Positions 21,766-29,418 of a DNA stretch of 29,418 nt are shown piece by piece. The stretch is taken from NCBI GenBank assembly GCA_050743125.1, contig JBOGEB010000032.1:1-29418 (forward strand), read 5' to 3'. The notes beneath the pieces are model-generated. The model did no database searches and had not been told where the DNA came from. It was given only the letters and a program-made list of their open reading frames with translations. The stretch is from JBOGEB01 sp050743125 (GTDB lineage Bacteria; Actinomycetota; Nitriliruptoria; Euzebyales; Egibacteraceae). Position 1 is the stretch's first letter; the number at the start of each line of letters is the position of its first letter. The position numbers and the translations under genes are program-made.

Positions 21766-23009
21766 TAGTCCCTGCTGACCGTTGACTCGAGGAACGCGCG
21801 GATCGCCGCGACCGCCGCCCTGGGGTCGCGCTGCCCGTTGTACGCCGGGAAGATTTGCTGTTGGATCTTCCTGCTGATCGCGTTCCAGTCCGGCGTCGAT
21901 GGACGCGGCTTCGCGTCCGGCAGAATCCGGGCCAGTAGCGCCATCACTGGGTCGCTGGCGAGGTCCTGATAGACCGATGCCATGGCGGGAGCCAGCGAAC
22001 GCCTGCCGAAGTTGCTCTGCACGTCGGGGTTGGTGGAGGCGAACAGGACGAACTCCTTCGCCGCCGTCACGTTGTCCGAGAACCTGCTCACCCCGAGGTT
22101 CCACCCACCCAGTGCCGAGACCGTCCCCTTCCCGCTGAACGTCGGGAGGGGGGCGATGCTGAACTTGCCGGCGACGGCACTCGGGTTCGTCGGGTCCTCA
22201 CCGGTCATCAGCGAGTACGCGTACGGCCAGCTGCGCATGAACACCGCATTGCCGGCCTGGAACTCATTGCGCGCGTCCTCCAATCTCATCGTGTTGAACC
22301 CGGGCGCGTAGAAGCCCTCCTGCTGCGCGGTGTGCATGAAGTCGATCGCCTTCAGCGCAGGGCTCTCCTGAAACAGCACCTGGCCGTCCTTGTCGAACAG
22401 GTCACCTCCGGCGCTCCAGAAGTACTCGAGGAAGTTCACGACCATGCCCTCATACTGGGCGCCGTCGCTGACGAACGGCGCGATCCCGGCCTTCTTGCCA
22501 GCCTCCATCCCAACCCGCACGAGTTCGTCCCAGGTGGCTGGCGGTCGGTCGACCAGATCGGTGCGGTAGTAGAGAAGCCCAGCGTCGGTGAACTGCGGCG
22601 CGGCCCACAGCGTCCCGTTCCAGGTCGCCGACTGGAGCGGACCTGGTAGCGATACCTTTTCGATCTGCGGGCGGAGGTCCTCCAGGGGCTCCAGCCAGCC
22701 GTTCTCCGCGAACTCCCCGGTCCAGATCACATCGAGGGTAAGGATGTCGAAGATAGGACTCTGGGCGACCAGCTCGAGGCTCACCTGCTGACGCTGATCA
22801 TCGGTAGACTCGGGTAGCGTCTCGATCCGCACCTTCGGGCCATTTGGGTGCAGCTGATTCCACATCTCCGCAGTCTCGCGGGGCGTTCGCGCCTCGGCAC
22901 CGCCGACGGCCCACACCAACTCGCTGCGGTCGGGCGTCGAGCCCGCGCACGCCGCCGCAAGCAGCGTGAGCGCCGCCAGCGCGGTACCTAGCACCCACCG
23001 CCTGTTCAT
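21765..23009 (-). CDS. sugar ABC transporter substrate-binding lipoprotein, copy 1
   Basis: This 414-residue family-1 extracellular solute-binding protein has a lipoprotein signal: MNRRWVLGTALAALTLLAAA then the lipobox cysteine at about residue 21 (AAACAG). The mature protein would be anchored in the membrane, feeding the MalF/MalG-type permeases. Family features include ELVWAVGG, QSPIFDILTLDVIWTGEFAE, LYYRTDLVDRPPATWDEL, and YEGMVVNFLEYFWSAGGDLF. It is the most divergent of three tandem paralogues: it lacks the QPGGS-x-HDT segment and has QFTDAG where the others have PYSG(S/G)AG. The ATG at 23009 overlaps the preceding stop as ATGA. A 92-bp tract near its 3' end differs from copy 2 at only two bases. 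Confidence 0.93.
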   Translation of the reverse strand: MNRRWVLGTALAALTLLAAACAGSTPDRSELVWAVGGAEARTPRETAEMWNQLHPNGPKVRIETLPESTDDQRQQVSLELVAQSPIFDILTLDVIWTGEFAENGWLEPLEDLRPQIEKVSLPGPLQSATWNGTLWAAPQFTDAGLLYYRTDLVDRPPATWDELVRVGMEAGKKAGIAPFVSDGAQYEGMVVNFLEYFWSAGGDLFDKDGQVLFQESPALKAIDFMHTAQQEGFYAPGFNTMRLEDARNEFQAGNAVFMRSWPYAYSLMTGEDPTNPSAVAGKFSIAPLPTFSGKGTVSALGGWNLGVSRFSDNVTAAKEFVLFASTNPDVQSNFGRRSLAPAMASVYQDLASDPVMALLARILPDAKPRPSTPDWNAISRKIQQQIFPAYNGQRDPRAAVAAIRAFLESTVSRD

Positions 23010-24268
23010 GACGATCTCGCCTTGCTGACCGTCGTTTCGAGGAACGCGCGGATCGCCGCGACCGCCGCCCTGGGATCGCGCTGCCCGTTGTACGCCGGGA
23101 AGATTTGCTGTTGGATCTTCTTGCTGATCGCGCTCCACTCTGGGACCGGTGGGCGCGGTTTGGCGTCCGGCAGGATTCGGCCCAGCAGCGCCATCACGGG
23201 GTCGCCGGCCAGGTCGTCGTACACCGACGCCATCGCCGGAGCCCCCGAGCGCCTGCCGAGATTCCGCTGCACGTCAGGATTGGTCGAGGCGAACCGCACG
23301 AACTCCTTCGCGAGGTCCTTCTTTGTCGAGAACGTGCTCACGGCAAGGTTGGCCCCGCCCAGCGTCGAGACCGCTCCCTTGCCGTCAAACGTCGGCAGCG
23401 GCGCGATGCCGAACTTGCCGGCCACCACGCTCGGATTCCTCGGGTCCTCACCGCTCATCAGCGAGTATGCGTGCGGCCCGTTACGCATGATCACCGCGTT
23501 GCCCGACTGAAATGCGTTGATCGCATCACTCTCGTGCATCGTGTTGAACCCAGGCGCGTAGAACCCGTCCTGCTGGGCGGTACGCATAAACTCGAGCGCT
23601 TTCAGCGCCGGCCCCTCCTGCAAGGCGACCTTGCCATCCTTGTCGAACAAGTCGCCTCCGGCGCCCCAGAGGTACTCGAGGAAGTTCACGACCATGCCCT
23701 CGTACTGGGCGCCCTGACCGACGAACGACGCGATTCCCGCGCGCCGGCCGGCCTCCATGCCGACCTGCTTCAGCTCGTCCCACGTCCTCGGCGGCTGGTC
23801 GACGAGGTCGGTGCGGTAATAGAGGAATCCCGCGCTCCCGCTGTACGGCACGGCCCACAGCTTCTTACGCCAGGTCGCCGACTGGAACAGACCAGGAAAC
23901 GACACCTTCTCCAGCTGCGGACGCAAATCCTCCAGGGGCTCCAGCCAGCCGTTCTCCGCGAACTCCCCAGTCCAGATCACATCGAGGGTGAGGATGTCGA
24001 AGTTGGGGCTTTGCGCGTTCAGCTCGAGGCTTATCTGTTGACGCTGATCGTCGCTGGAAGCGGGCAGCCTTTCGATCCGCACCTTCGGTCCGTTCGGATG
24101 CAGCTGATTCCACATCTCGACGGTGTCGTGATGGCTACCGCCCGGCTGCGCCTCGGCACCGCCGACGGCCCATACCAGCTCGTCCCGGTTGGGCGTCGAG
24201 CCCGCGCACGCGGCCGCGAGCAGCGTGAGCACTACCAACGCGGCGCTCAGCGCCATCCGCCTGTTCAC
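23006..24268 (-). CDS. sugar ABC transporter substrate-binding lipoprotein, copy 2
   Basis: This 420-residue solute-binding lipoprotein starts with GTG at 24268, which overlaps the stop of copy 3 as GTGA. The signal peptide is MNRRMALSAALVVLTLLAAA with the lipobox cysteine following (AAACAG). The body matches copies 1 and 3 along its whole length: VEMWNQLHPNGPKVRIE, WTGEFAENGWLEPLEDLRPQ, AGFLYYRTDLVDQPPRTW and YEGMVVNFLEYLWGAGGD. A 100-base stretch (23841-23940) is identical to copy 3 (25100-25199), while the 3' tract 23039-23130 is nearly identical to copy 1. It is therefore a mosaic, as expected from gene conversion. It differs in likely ligand-contact segments, for example RNGPHAYSLMSGEDP. 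Confidence 0.93.
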   Translation of the reverse strand: MNRRMALSAALVVLTLLAAACAGSTPNRDELVWAVGGAEAQPGGSHHDTVEMWNQLHPNGPKVRIERLPASSDDQRQQISLELNAQSPNFDILTLDVIWTGEFAENGWLEPLEDLRPQLEKVSFPGLFQSATWRKKLWAVPYSGSAGFLYYRTDLVDQPPRTWDELKQVGMEAGRRAGIASFVGQGAQYEGMVVNFLEYLWGAGGDLFDKDGKVALQEGPALKALEFMRTAQQDGFYAPGFNTMHESDAINAFQSGNAVIMRNGPHAYSLMSGEDPRNPSVVAGKFGIAPLPTFDGKGAVSTLGGANLAVSTFSTKKDLAKEFVRFASTNPDVQRNLGRRSGAPAMASVYDDLAGDPVMALLGRILPDAKPRPPVPEWSAISKKIQQQIFPAYNGQRDPRAAVAAIRAFLETTVSKARSS

Positions 24269-25527
24269 GAAGACCTCACCGTGCTGACCGTCGTTTCGAG
24301 GAACGCGCGGATCGCCGCGACCGCCACTCGGGGGTCGCGCTGCCCGTTGTAGGCGGAGAAGACCTCCTTCTGGATCTTCTCGCTGATCGCGTTCCAGTCC
24401 GGCGTCGATGGACGCGGCTTGGCGTCCGGCAGGACCTGGCTCAACAGCGCCATGACCGGATCGCCGGCCAGGTCGTCGTACACCGACACCAACGTCGGAG
24501 CCAGCGAGCGCCTCCCGAGGTTGCGCTGCACGTCAGGATTGGTCGAGGCAAAACGCACGAACTCCTTCGCGAGGTCGGTCTTGGTGGAGAACTTGCTCAC
24601 CGCAAGGTTGAATCCACCCAGCGTCGAGGCCGTCCCCTCGCCCGTGAACGTCGGCAATGACGCGATGCCGAACTTGCCAGCGACCACGCTCGGATTTCTT
24701 GGGTCGCTCCCGGTCATCAGGCGGTACGCGTACGGCCAGCCGCGCATGAACACCGCGTTGCCCGACTGAAAAGCGTTGATCGCATCACTCTCGTGCATCG
24801 TGTTGAACCCAGGCGCGTAGAAGCCCTCGTGCTGCGCGGTACGCATAAACCCGATCGCCTTCAGCGCCGAGCCCTCCTGAAACAGCACCCGGCCGTCCTT
24901 GTCGAACAGTTCGCCTCCGGCGCCCCAGAGGTACTCGAGGAAGTTCACGACCATGCCCTCGTACTGGGCGCCCTGACCGACGAATGGCGCGATCCCGTGC
25001 TCCTTACCGACCGCAAGCCCCACCCGCATCAGCTCGTCCCACGTCTTTGGCGGCCGGTCGACGAGGTCGGTGCGGTAATAGAGGAACCCCGCGCCGCCGC
25101 TGTACGGCACGGCCCACAGCTTCTTACGCCAGGTCGCCGACTGGAACAGACCAGGAAACGACACCTTCTCCAGCTGCGGACGCAAATCCTCCAGGGGCTG
25201 TAGCCAGCCGTTCTCCGCGAACTCCCCAGTCCAGATCATGTCGAGAGCGAGAATGTCGAAGTCGGGGCTCTGCGCGTTCAGCGCGAGGCTCAATTGTTGG
25301 CGCTGATCATTGGTGGAGTCGGGCAGCGTCTCGATCCGCACCTTTGGACCATTCGGGTGCAGCTGGTTCCACATCTCGACGGTGTCGTGATAGCTGCCAC
25401 CTGGCTGCGCCTCGCTGCCGCCGGCCGCCCACACCAGCTCACCCCGGTTGGGTGTCGAGCCCGCGCACCCCGCCGCAAGCAGCATGAGCGCCACCAGCAC
25501 GGCACCCAACAGCATCGGCCGGCTCAT
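24265..25527 (-). CDS. sugar ABC transporter substrate-binding lipoprotein, copy 3
   Basis: This 420-residue solute-binding lipoprotein is the first of the three in transcription order. The signal peptide is MSRPMLLGAVLVALMLLAA with lipobox AAGC. It shares the whole family body (SPDFDILALDMIWTGEFAEN, SGGAGFLYYRTDLVDRPPKT, GNAVFMRGWPYAYRLMTGSD). The C-terminal region mixes signatures: PDAKPRPSTPDWNAIS is shared with copy 1 and not with copy 2, while QKEVFSAYNG is its own. The long frame runs on to 26634 without a stop, but the ATG at 25527 is chosen because it supplies the signal peptide and overlaps the previous stop as ATGA. A 100-base identical tract links it to copy 2. Confidence 0.93.
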   Translation of the reverse strand: MSRPMLLGAVLVALMLLAAGCAGSTPNRGELVWAAGGSEAQPGGSYHDTVEMWNQLHPNGPKVRIETLPDSTNDQRQQLSLALNAQSPDFDILALDMIWTGEFAENGWLQPLEDLRPQLEKVSFPGLFQSATWRKKLWAVPYSGGAGFLYYRTDLVDRPPKTWDELMRVGLAVGKEHGIAPFVGQGAQYEGMVVNFLEYLWGAGGELFDKDGRVLFQEGSALKAIGFMRTAQHEGFYAPGFNTMHESDAINAFQSGNAVFMRGWPYAYRLMTGSDPRNPSVVAGKFGIASLPTFTGEGTASTLGGFNLAVSKFSTKTDLAKEFVRFASTNPDVQRNLGRRSLAPTLVSVYDDLAGDPVMALLSQVLPDAKPRPSTPDWNAISEKIQKEVFSAYNGQRDPRVAVAAIRAFLETTVSTVRSS

Positions 25528-27152
25528 CGTTCGCCTCCCGGTCGATCGGGGCACGCCGCGAGCGGCTCCCCGAGGCTCGACAGCGGCTGCAGCCCGAAAG
25601 CAGCGACCAGCTCCGCGGTGGGCGTTCCGGGGCTGGTGAGCCGTACCCAGTCCCGCTGTAGCTGCGCGGCGACCTCCTCGGCCGGTCGATCGAGTAGCGC
25701 CACCGCGTAGGCCGCCTCGGGCCCCGGCCACTGGGTCGTGCCCGCCGCTGGCCCCAGGGTCAGCCGGGGCCGGAGCGCGGGCGCCCCCTCGTCCACCCTG
25801 ACGACCCGGCGCAGGCTGGCCGCCGCACCCGGGGTCGACTGGCCGGCCAGCCAGAGCGCCACGATCACCCGCGCCTGGTCGGGCGGCATGCAGATCGGGG
25901 GTTCGTCCCTCGGCGGCGCGGTGCGTAGGCCGACCGCCCAGGACCCGACGGCGGCGGCCAGCGCGAGCTCGGCGCCGCCCACGCCGCTGCCGCGCGGCCA
26001 ACTGGACGTCGTCCGCACATCGCTGGAAGCGATCGCGCGATCGAAAGCGACCGCCACCTGTTGCCGGCACGCCGACCGGTTCGAGCACAGCTCCGAGGCG
26101 CCGAGCGCCATCTGCCGTACCCGCAGCCCCCGCCGAGCGACGGCGGCGGGCAGCCGTCGCATCACCCCGTCGATCGGCTGCCGCCAGCGGTTGATCCAGG
26201 CCACGTGCGTCGGCCAAGCGCAGTACTCGACCCGACCGTGGGTCTCGCACACCTGGGTGCCCGGCGCGCCGCTGGCGAACTGTGCCTCCTCGATTAGCTG
26301 CGCGGCGGTGAGCGGGCGTGCCTGGGCCACCGCGCCGCTGGACGTCAGCGCCAGGGCGAGCACGGTGGCCACCGCGGTGCGCAGGCGCACCTGGACCTGG
26401 TGGCGGGCCAGCGCCAGGCAGGCCATCAGCGCAACGAGGCCGCCGGCGTAGGCGAGGTGCCATCCCCCCACCAGGACGTTCGCCCCATCCGCTTCGGACC
26501 CGCTCGTCCCGAACCAGGGGAACGCCCAAAAGCTGTGCCAAGTGAAGACCCGTTGCCTGAGGTGATACGACAAGTACGGGAAGTACCACAGCGCGGCGAG
26601 CCCGATCAGCATCACGGGCGCCACACCGATCCATGGCGCGAGACGCGCGAGCAGCACCCCGAGCACACCGGCCAGCGCCACGACCACCGGGCCGGTGGCC
26701 AGCTCGAACGGGTTCGGCGTCCCGATACCGCCCAGCAACACCAGATAGACGACGTCCACGGCTACCAGCAGGGCGGCCAGTCCGACGGGCCCGGCCGTCG
26801 ACAGGAGCTGCGCGGCCGTGCGCTGCACAGGCGTCGTCGGCAGGGTGTCGTACAGCTCGTCGGTACCGTGGCGGCGGCTGCGCAGCGCGGTCGCGTTGGT
26901 GGCCAGCAGCGTCGCCGCGGCCAATGGCAGCAAGGCATACCCGATCCGGACATCGTCACGGGGCAGCACCGGCATCTGGCCCCAGGCGATCCCGCGCACG
27001 TACAGGTACACGCTGAGCGCCACGCCCACGGCCATGAGTGGATTCCGGAGCAGCCGGCGACCCTCGACCGCGGCAAGCGTGAGCGTGACGACTCGCGAGC
27101 CGAGGGCGGTGGCGCTCTGCACGCGGCGTGGAGCCTGCAGGGTCGTGCTCAT
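25524..27152 (-). CDS. ABC transporter membrane protein with large C-terminal domain
   Basis: This 542-residue protein has an N-terminal half with about six to eight transmembrane helices (from VVTLTLAAVEGRRLLRNPLM and MAVGVALSVYLYVRG through LLATNATALRSRRHGTDELY to LVALMACLALARHQ). This is ABC-2-like and should pair with the ATPase encoded just upstream. A further helix (TAVATVLALALTSSGAVA) precedes a soluble C-terminal half holding two Cys-rich points, QVCETHGRVEYCAWPTHVAW and ASELCSNRSACRQQ. These suggest disulfides, so the domain is probably extracytoplasmic. I recall similar domains in actinobacterial ABC permeases of unknown substrate. The ATG at 27152 overlaps the ATPase stop as ATGA, and its own stop overlaps the first binding-protein start the same way. 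It may export a compound or sense the envelope. Confidence 0.75.
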   Translation of the reverse strand: MSTTLQAPRRVQSATALGSRVVTLTLAAVEGRRLLRNPLMAVGVALSVYLYVRGIAWGQMPVLPRDDVRIGYALLPLAAATLLATNATALRSRRHGTDELYDTLPTTPVQRTAAQLLSTAGPVGLAALLVAVDVVYLVLLGGIGTPNPFELATGPVVVALAGVLGVLLARLAPWIGVAPVMLIGLAALWYFPYLSYHLRQRVFTWHSFWAFPWFGTSGSEADGANVLVGGWHLAYAGGLVALMACLALARHQVQVRLRTAVATVLALALTSSGAVAQARPLTAAQLIEEAQFASGAPGTQVCETHGRVEYCAWPTHVAWINRWRQPIDGVMRRLPAAVARRGLRVRQMALGASELCSNRSACRQQVAVAFDRAIASSDVRTTSSWPRGSGVGGAELALAAAVGSWAVGLRTAPPRDEPPICMPPDQARVIVALWLAGQSTPGAAASLRRVVRVDEGAPALRPRLTLGPAAGTTQWPGPEAAYAVALLDRPAEEVAAQLQRDWVRLTSPGTPTAELVAAFGLQPLSSLGEPLAACPDRPGGER

Positions 27153-28006
27153 ACGGCCTCGAGCGCCGACTCGCCGAGCAGGAGCAGGTACCCGTCCTCG
27201 ATGGTGGGCTCGACCGGCTGCGCGTCGGCAGGGGCATCGCCGAGGTTGCGGTATTGGCCTTCGCCGGTGCACCACGACCGCCGCGCCGCAGGGTCGCGGC
27301 TGCTGGTCAGCCACACCTTTCCGCGGGCGAGGTCGGCTAAGGCTCGAGGCTGTCCGGCGAACGTGACGCTGCCGTCGGCCAGGACGACGACGTGCTGGCA
27401 CAGCGCAGCGACGTCTTCGGTCTGGTGAGTGGCCAGGATGATCGTGCGTTTCTCACCGAGCTGAGCGAGCAGATCGCGGAAGCGCAGGCGATGCTCCGGG
27501 TCCAGCCCGGCGGTCGGCTCGTCCAGGACCAGCAGCCTCGGGTCGCCGAGCAGCGCCTGCGCCAGCGCGACCCGCTGGCGCATCCCGCCGGCCAGCGTGC
27601 GGAGCTTCATGCCCGTTACGGCGCCGAGATCAAGGGCCTCCAGCACCCGGCGCACCTCGCGGTGACGCGCCCGCCGGTCCGTGTGCTCCTTGAGGATCGC
27701 AACGTAGTCGATGAACGCAAACACCGTGAAGTGGGGGTAGAAGCCTCGCTCTTGGGGCAGGTAGCCGAGCCGTCGGCGGATCACGGTGCGCTGCCGGCTG
27801 TCCATGGGATCGCCCCCGAGCAGCCGCAGCCGCCCGGCGTCAGGCGGCATGACCGTGGCCAGCAGGCGCAGCAAGGTGCTCTTGCCCGCCCCGTTCGGCC
27901 CCAGCAGCCCGGTCACACCCTGGCGCGCATCCAGCGACACGCCCACCAACGCGTCCGTGCGACCGTAGCGCTTGTGCACGCCGACCGCTTGCACAGTGGG
28001 GCTCAT
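27149..28006 (-). CDS. ABC transporter ATP-binding protein (exporter type)
   Basis: This 285-residue ABC ATPase has Walker A GLLGPNGAGKSTLLRLLATV near 33-52, Q-loop YLPQERGFYPHFT, signature LAGGMRQRVALAQALLGDP, Walker B LLVLDEPTAGLDPEHRLRF and the H-loop ATHQTEDV. The signature has alanine where most have serine (LSGG). The C-terminal 70 residues lack the TOBE/OB regulatory domain of MalK-type sugar ATPases. The neighbouring membrane protein therefore looks like its partner, not the downstream sugar permeases. It resembles ATPases of small ABC-2 exporters co-encoded with ECF sigma/anti-sigma genes. Start ATG 28006 overlaps the anti-sigma stop by four bases. Confidence 0.92.
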   Translation of the reverse strand: MSPTVQAVGVHKRYGRTDALVGVSLDARQGVTGLLGPNGAGKSTLLRLLATVMPPDAGRLRLLGGDPMDSRQRTVIRRRLGYLPQERGFYPHFTVFAFIDYVAILKEHTDRRARHREVRRVLEALDLGAVTGMKLRTLAGGMRQRVALAQALLGDPRLLVLDEPTAGLDPEHRLRFRDLLAQLGEKRTIILATHQTEDVAALCQHVVVLADGSVTFAGQPRALADLARGKVWLTSSRDPAARRSWCTGEGQYRNLGDAPADAQPVEPTIEDGYLLLLGESALEAV

Positions 28007-28821
28007 GGCGTTCCCCCATTGAATGCCTCCTGCCGTCGGGCGATCGCCATCCCGGATACCGCAGCGAGCAGCGCGAACACGATCTGGCCTGTCACGCTGA
28101 ACAGCACGAGCTTGTCGGTCGCCGGAACCGTGACCACCACGGCGGCCACCACCCAGGCGGCCCCTACAGCGGCCGTGGCGTACAACGGCTCGATCCTCGT
28201 GGACAACGCGAGGCTGCCCAGCGTCAACCCGAGCGCGGGCAGCAGCCAGGCCGCCGCGGTCCAGTGCGGGCCGGGCAACATCAGCCCCGCAACACTGGCC
28301 AATCCGATCGTGGTCACGAGCACCGCCGCGGCGCGCAGCAGGAGCAGCCGCGCCGAGCTCAGCGGCGAAGCCATGCTGATCTCATGCATCGGATCGACGC
28401 GTGGCCCATACGCGGCGGCGACGCCGGCCAGCGGCAGCAACGGCGCGATCACCAGGAACAGCAGCAGCCCTTGGGTGCTATGAACCAGGCGCGCGGCGGC
28501 GACCGCGAACCCCAATGCCACCGTTACCGCGGCTAGCCACGAGGCGCGCAGCGACGGCGTCACCGCCACGAGCCGCGCGGTCCCGTCAGCCATCCCCGCC
28601 CGGACGAGCAGCGCCTCGAGCGCTCCTCGACGCGGCGCATCGATCGCACCGAGGATCGCCTCCCATCCCCGCTGCAGGCGGGTGGCGTCCACGAACTCCG
28701 ACAGGCTCGACCGGCAGGCGGCGCACTTGGCCAGATGCGCCTCCAGCGACAGGGCGGCGACCTGGTCGGTCTCGCCCTGGACGTAGCGCGACACCAGCGC
28801 CTCGTTCGCGTGCCAGCTCAT
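28003..28821 (-). CDS. zinc-finger anti-sigma factor-like membrane protein (zf-HC2)
   Basis: This 272-residue protein starts with a cytosolic zinc-anti-sigma (ZAS) motif H29-x3-C33-x2-C36 (SLEAHLAKCAACRSSLSEFV). A linker with WEAILGAIDAPRRGALEAL follows, then about six transmembrane helices (SWLAAVTVALGFAVAAA, LLLFLVIAPLLPLAGVAAA, AAAWLLPALGLTLGSLAL and others). It should hold the co-encoded ECF sigma factor inactive at the membrane until a signal arrives. The sigma stop overlaps its ATG as ATGA (28818-28821). It has many more helices than the classic single-span RskA type. This form sits with ABC genes in several actinobacteria, where it may interact with the transporter. Confidence 0.85.
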   Translation of the reverse strand: MSWHANEALVSRYVQGETDQVAALSLEAHLAKCAACRSSLSEFVDATRLQRGWEAILGAIDAPRRGALEALLVRAGMADGTARLVAVTPSLRASWLAAVTVALGFAVAAARLVHSTQGLLLFLVIAPLLPLAGVAAAYGPRVDPMHEISMASPLSSARLLLLRAAAVLVTTIGLASVAGLMLPGPHWTAAAWLLPALGLTLGSLALSTRIEPLYATAAVGAAWVVAAVVVTVPATDKLVLFSVTGQIVFALLAAVSGMAIARRQEAFNGGTP

Positions 28822-29363
28822 GTGAGATCCGTTCGTAGCTGTCTGCGCGCGTGCGTCAAGCGGTGCTGGACCGCCCCACGGGACACCCCCAACACCCGCG
28901 CGGCCTCGCGCTGCGTCAACCCGTCCAGCAAGCACAGCTGCACCACCGCGAGCAACTCTGGCGACAGCCGACGCAATGCACCACCGAGGTCGCCGTACTC
29001 CACATCCAGCAGCACCTGCTCCTCCGCGGAGACCTCAACGTCGCTCCGAGAGTCGAACATGTCTCGGATCGTCCAGCGCCGCCGCCGCCGGAACGCATCC
29101 ACCAATCGGCGCCTTCCAATGCCCCAGATCCACGCACCGACCTCCCCCTCACCACGCCAGCGATTCGCCGATCGCCATACCTCGCCGAACGTGTCCTGGA
29201 CCACCTCGTCCACCAGGTCCGGGTTGGCGCACCGGCCTCCCAACCGTGCCGTCAACCACGGCGCATGACGGTCATAGAGCACCTTGAATGCCTCCCGGTC
29301 ACCACCAGCGATCGCTCTCAGCAGATCGGCGTCACTGTGCGGATCATCCCAGCCGGTCGTCAC
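28818..29363 (-). CDS. ECF RNA polymerase sigma factor
   Basis: This 181-residue extracytoplasmic-function sigma factor has region 2 DREAFKVLYDRHAPWLTARL then DEVVQDTFGEVWRSANRWRG and WIWGIGRRRLVDAFRRRRR. Region 4 reads ALRRLSPELLAVVQLCLLDG then TQREAARVLGVSRGAVQHRL and THARRQLR, containing the DNA-binding helix-turn-helix. It starts with GTG at 29363, and AGGA lies close upstream. It is the first gene of the minus-strand train, its stop overlaps the anti-sigma start, and it is likely to direct transcription of this operon. A matching promoter-like sequence is noted just upstream. The target regulon beyond the operon is unknown. Confidence 0.93.
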   Translation of the reverse strand: MTTGWDDPHSDADLLRAIAGGDREAFKVLYDRHAPWLTARLGGRCANPDLVDEVVQDTFGEVWRSANRWRGEGEVGAWIWGIGRRRLVDAFRRRRRWTIRDMFDSRSDVEVSAEEQVLLDVEYGDLGGALRRLSPELLAVVQLCLLDGLTQREAARVLGVSRGAVQHRLTHARRQLRTDLT

Positions 29364-29371
29364 ATTCCTAC

Positions 29372-29398
29372 TGTCGCGCCCAGCCGCGCAAACGGTTC
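29372..29398 (-). promoter_or_regulatory. possible ECF-type promoter for the sigma operon
   Basis: On the minus strand GAACC (29394-29398) and CGACA (29372-29376) are separated by 17 bases, similar to ECF -35 (GAACC) and -10 (CG-rich) elements. The -10 lies eight bases before the GTG of the sigma gene, which would make a nearly leaderless message. This fits autoregulation but is a pattern match only. Confidence 0.35.
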
Positions 29399-29418
29399 AC
29401 CGACGCCAGTCACCGCAG

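Noticed and set aside
23105..24352. 415-codon plus-strand frame
   Set aside because: It is antisense to binding-protein copy 2; similar shadows occur opposite copies 1 and 3, as expected for paralogues.
24265..26634. 789-codon frame suggesting a fusion with binding-protein copy 3
   Set aside because: The first 370 codons are the out-of-phase reading of the ABC membrane protein. The signal peptide and ATGA overlap mark the true start at 25527.
1..29418. tRNA or rRNA genes
   Set aside because: I saw no tRNA T-arm/anticodon arrangement or rRNA-like sequence on either strand, though by eye this is not exhaustive.

Overview
The window is GC-rich DNA from an actinobacterium (Actinomycetota). The call rests on gene content: a fused E1/E2-type 2-oxoglutarate decarboxylase/dehydrogenase (Kgd/OdhA), a MhuD-like haem monooxygenase, a DsbA-fold protein close to the mycothiol-dependent nitroreductase family, and an ECF sigma/zinc anti-sigma/ABC gene set. 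GTG starts and overlapping stop/start codons are common. I cannot name a genus; codon use and composition would also fit an uncultured or deep-branching actinobacterial lineage.

Left part (1-3.9 kb): gene-poor DNA with small genes. These are gcvH (glycine cleavage H protein), an acyl-carrier-protein-like gene whose phosphopantetheine serine is replaced by alanine, a probable 55-residue basic ORF on the minus strand, a PspC-domain protein, a conserved hypothetical protein and a PD-(D/E)XK-like protein. A perfect 25-bp tandem duplication lies just upstream of the last of these.

Middle (3.9-15.9 kb): housekeeping metabolism. kgd is followed 4 nt later by an M18 aminopeptidase. Then comes a scar zone with a 122-bp MITE-like element, a decayed aldo/keto reductase and a perfect 40-nt palindrome. 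After it lie an AI-2E family membrane protein, a small unknown gene, the DsbA-fold nitroreductase-like gene, a minus-strand pair (split-barrel flavoprotein and class IV aminotransferase), and a plus-strand pair (MhuD-like monooxygenase and acyl-CoA ligase). A cluster of at least six hairpins (15.86-16.2 kb) separates this from the next block.

Right part (16.4-29.4 kb): one very tight minus-strand gene train, read right to left. The order is ECF sigma factor, membrane zinc anti-sigma factor, ABC ATPase, ABC membrane protein with a large C-terminal domain, three paralogous sugar-binding lipoproteins in tandem, two CUT1-type sugar permeases, a KTSC protein, a P-loop NTPase and a TPR protein. Most junctions are 4-nt ATGA/GTGA overlaps, so the set is probably one translationally coupled operon. 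A possible ECF-type promoter sits directly before the sigma gene. The operon has three binding proteins but no MalK-type ATPase, and it ends in an NTPase/TPR pair that resembles signalling or conflict modules. This is the most unusual feature of the window.
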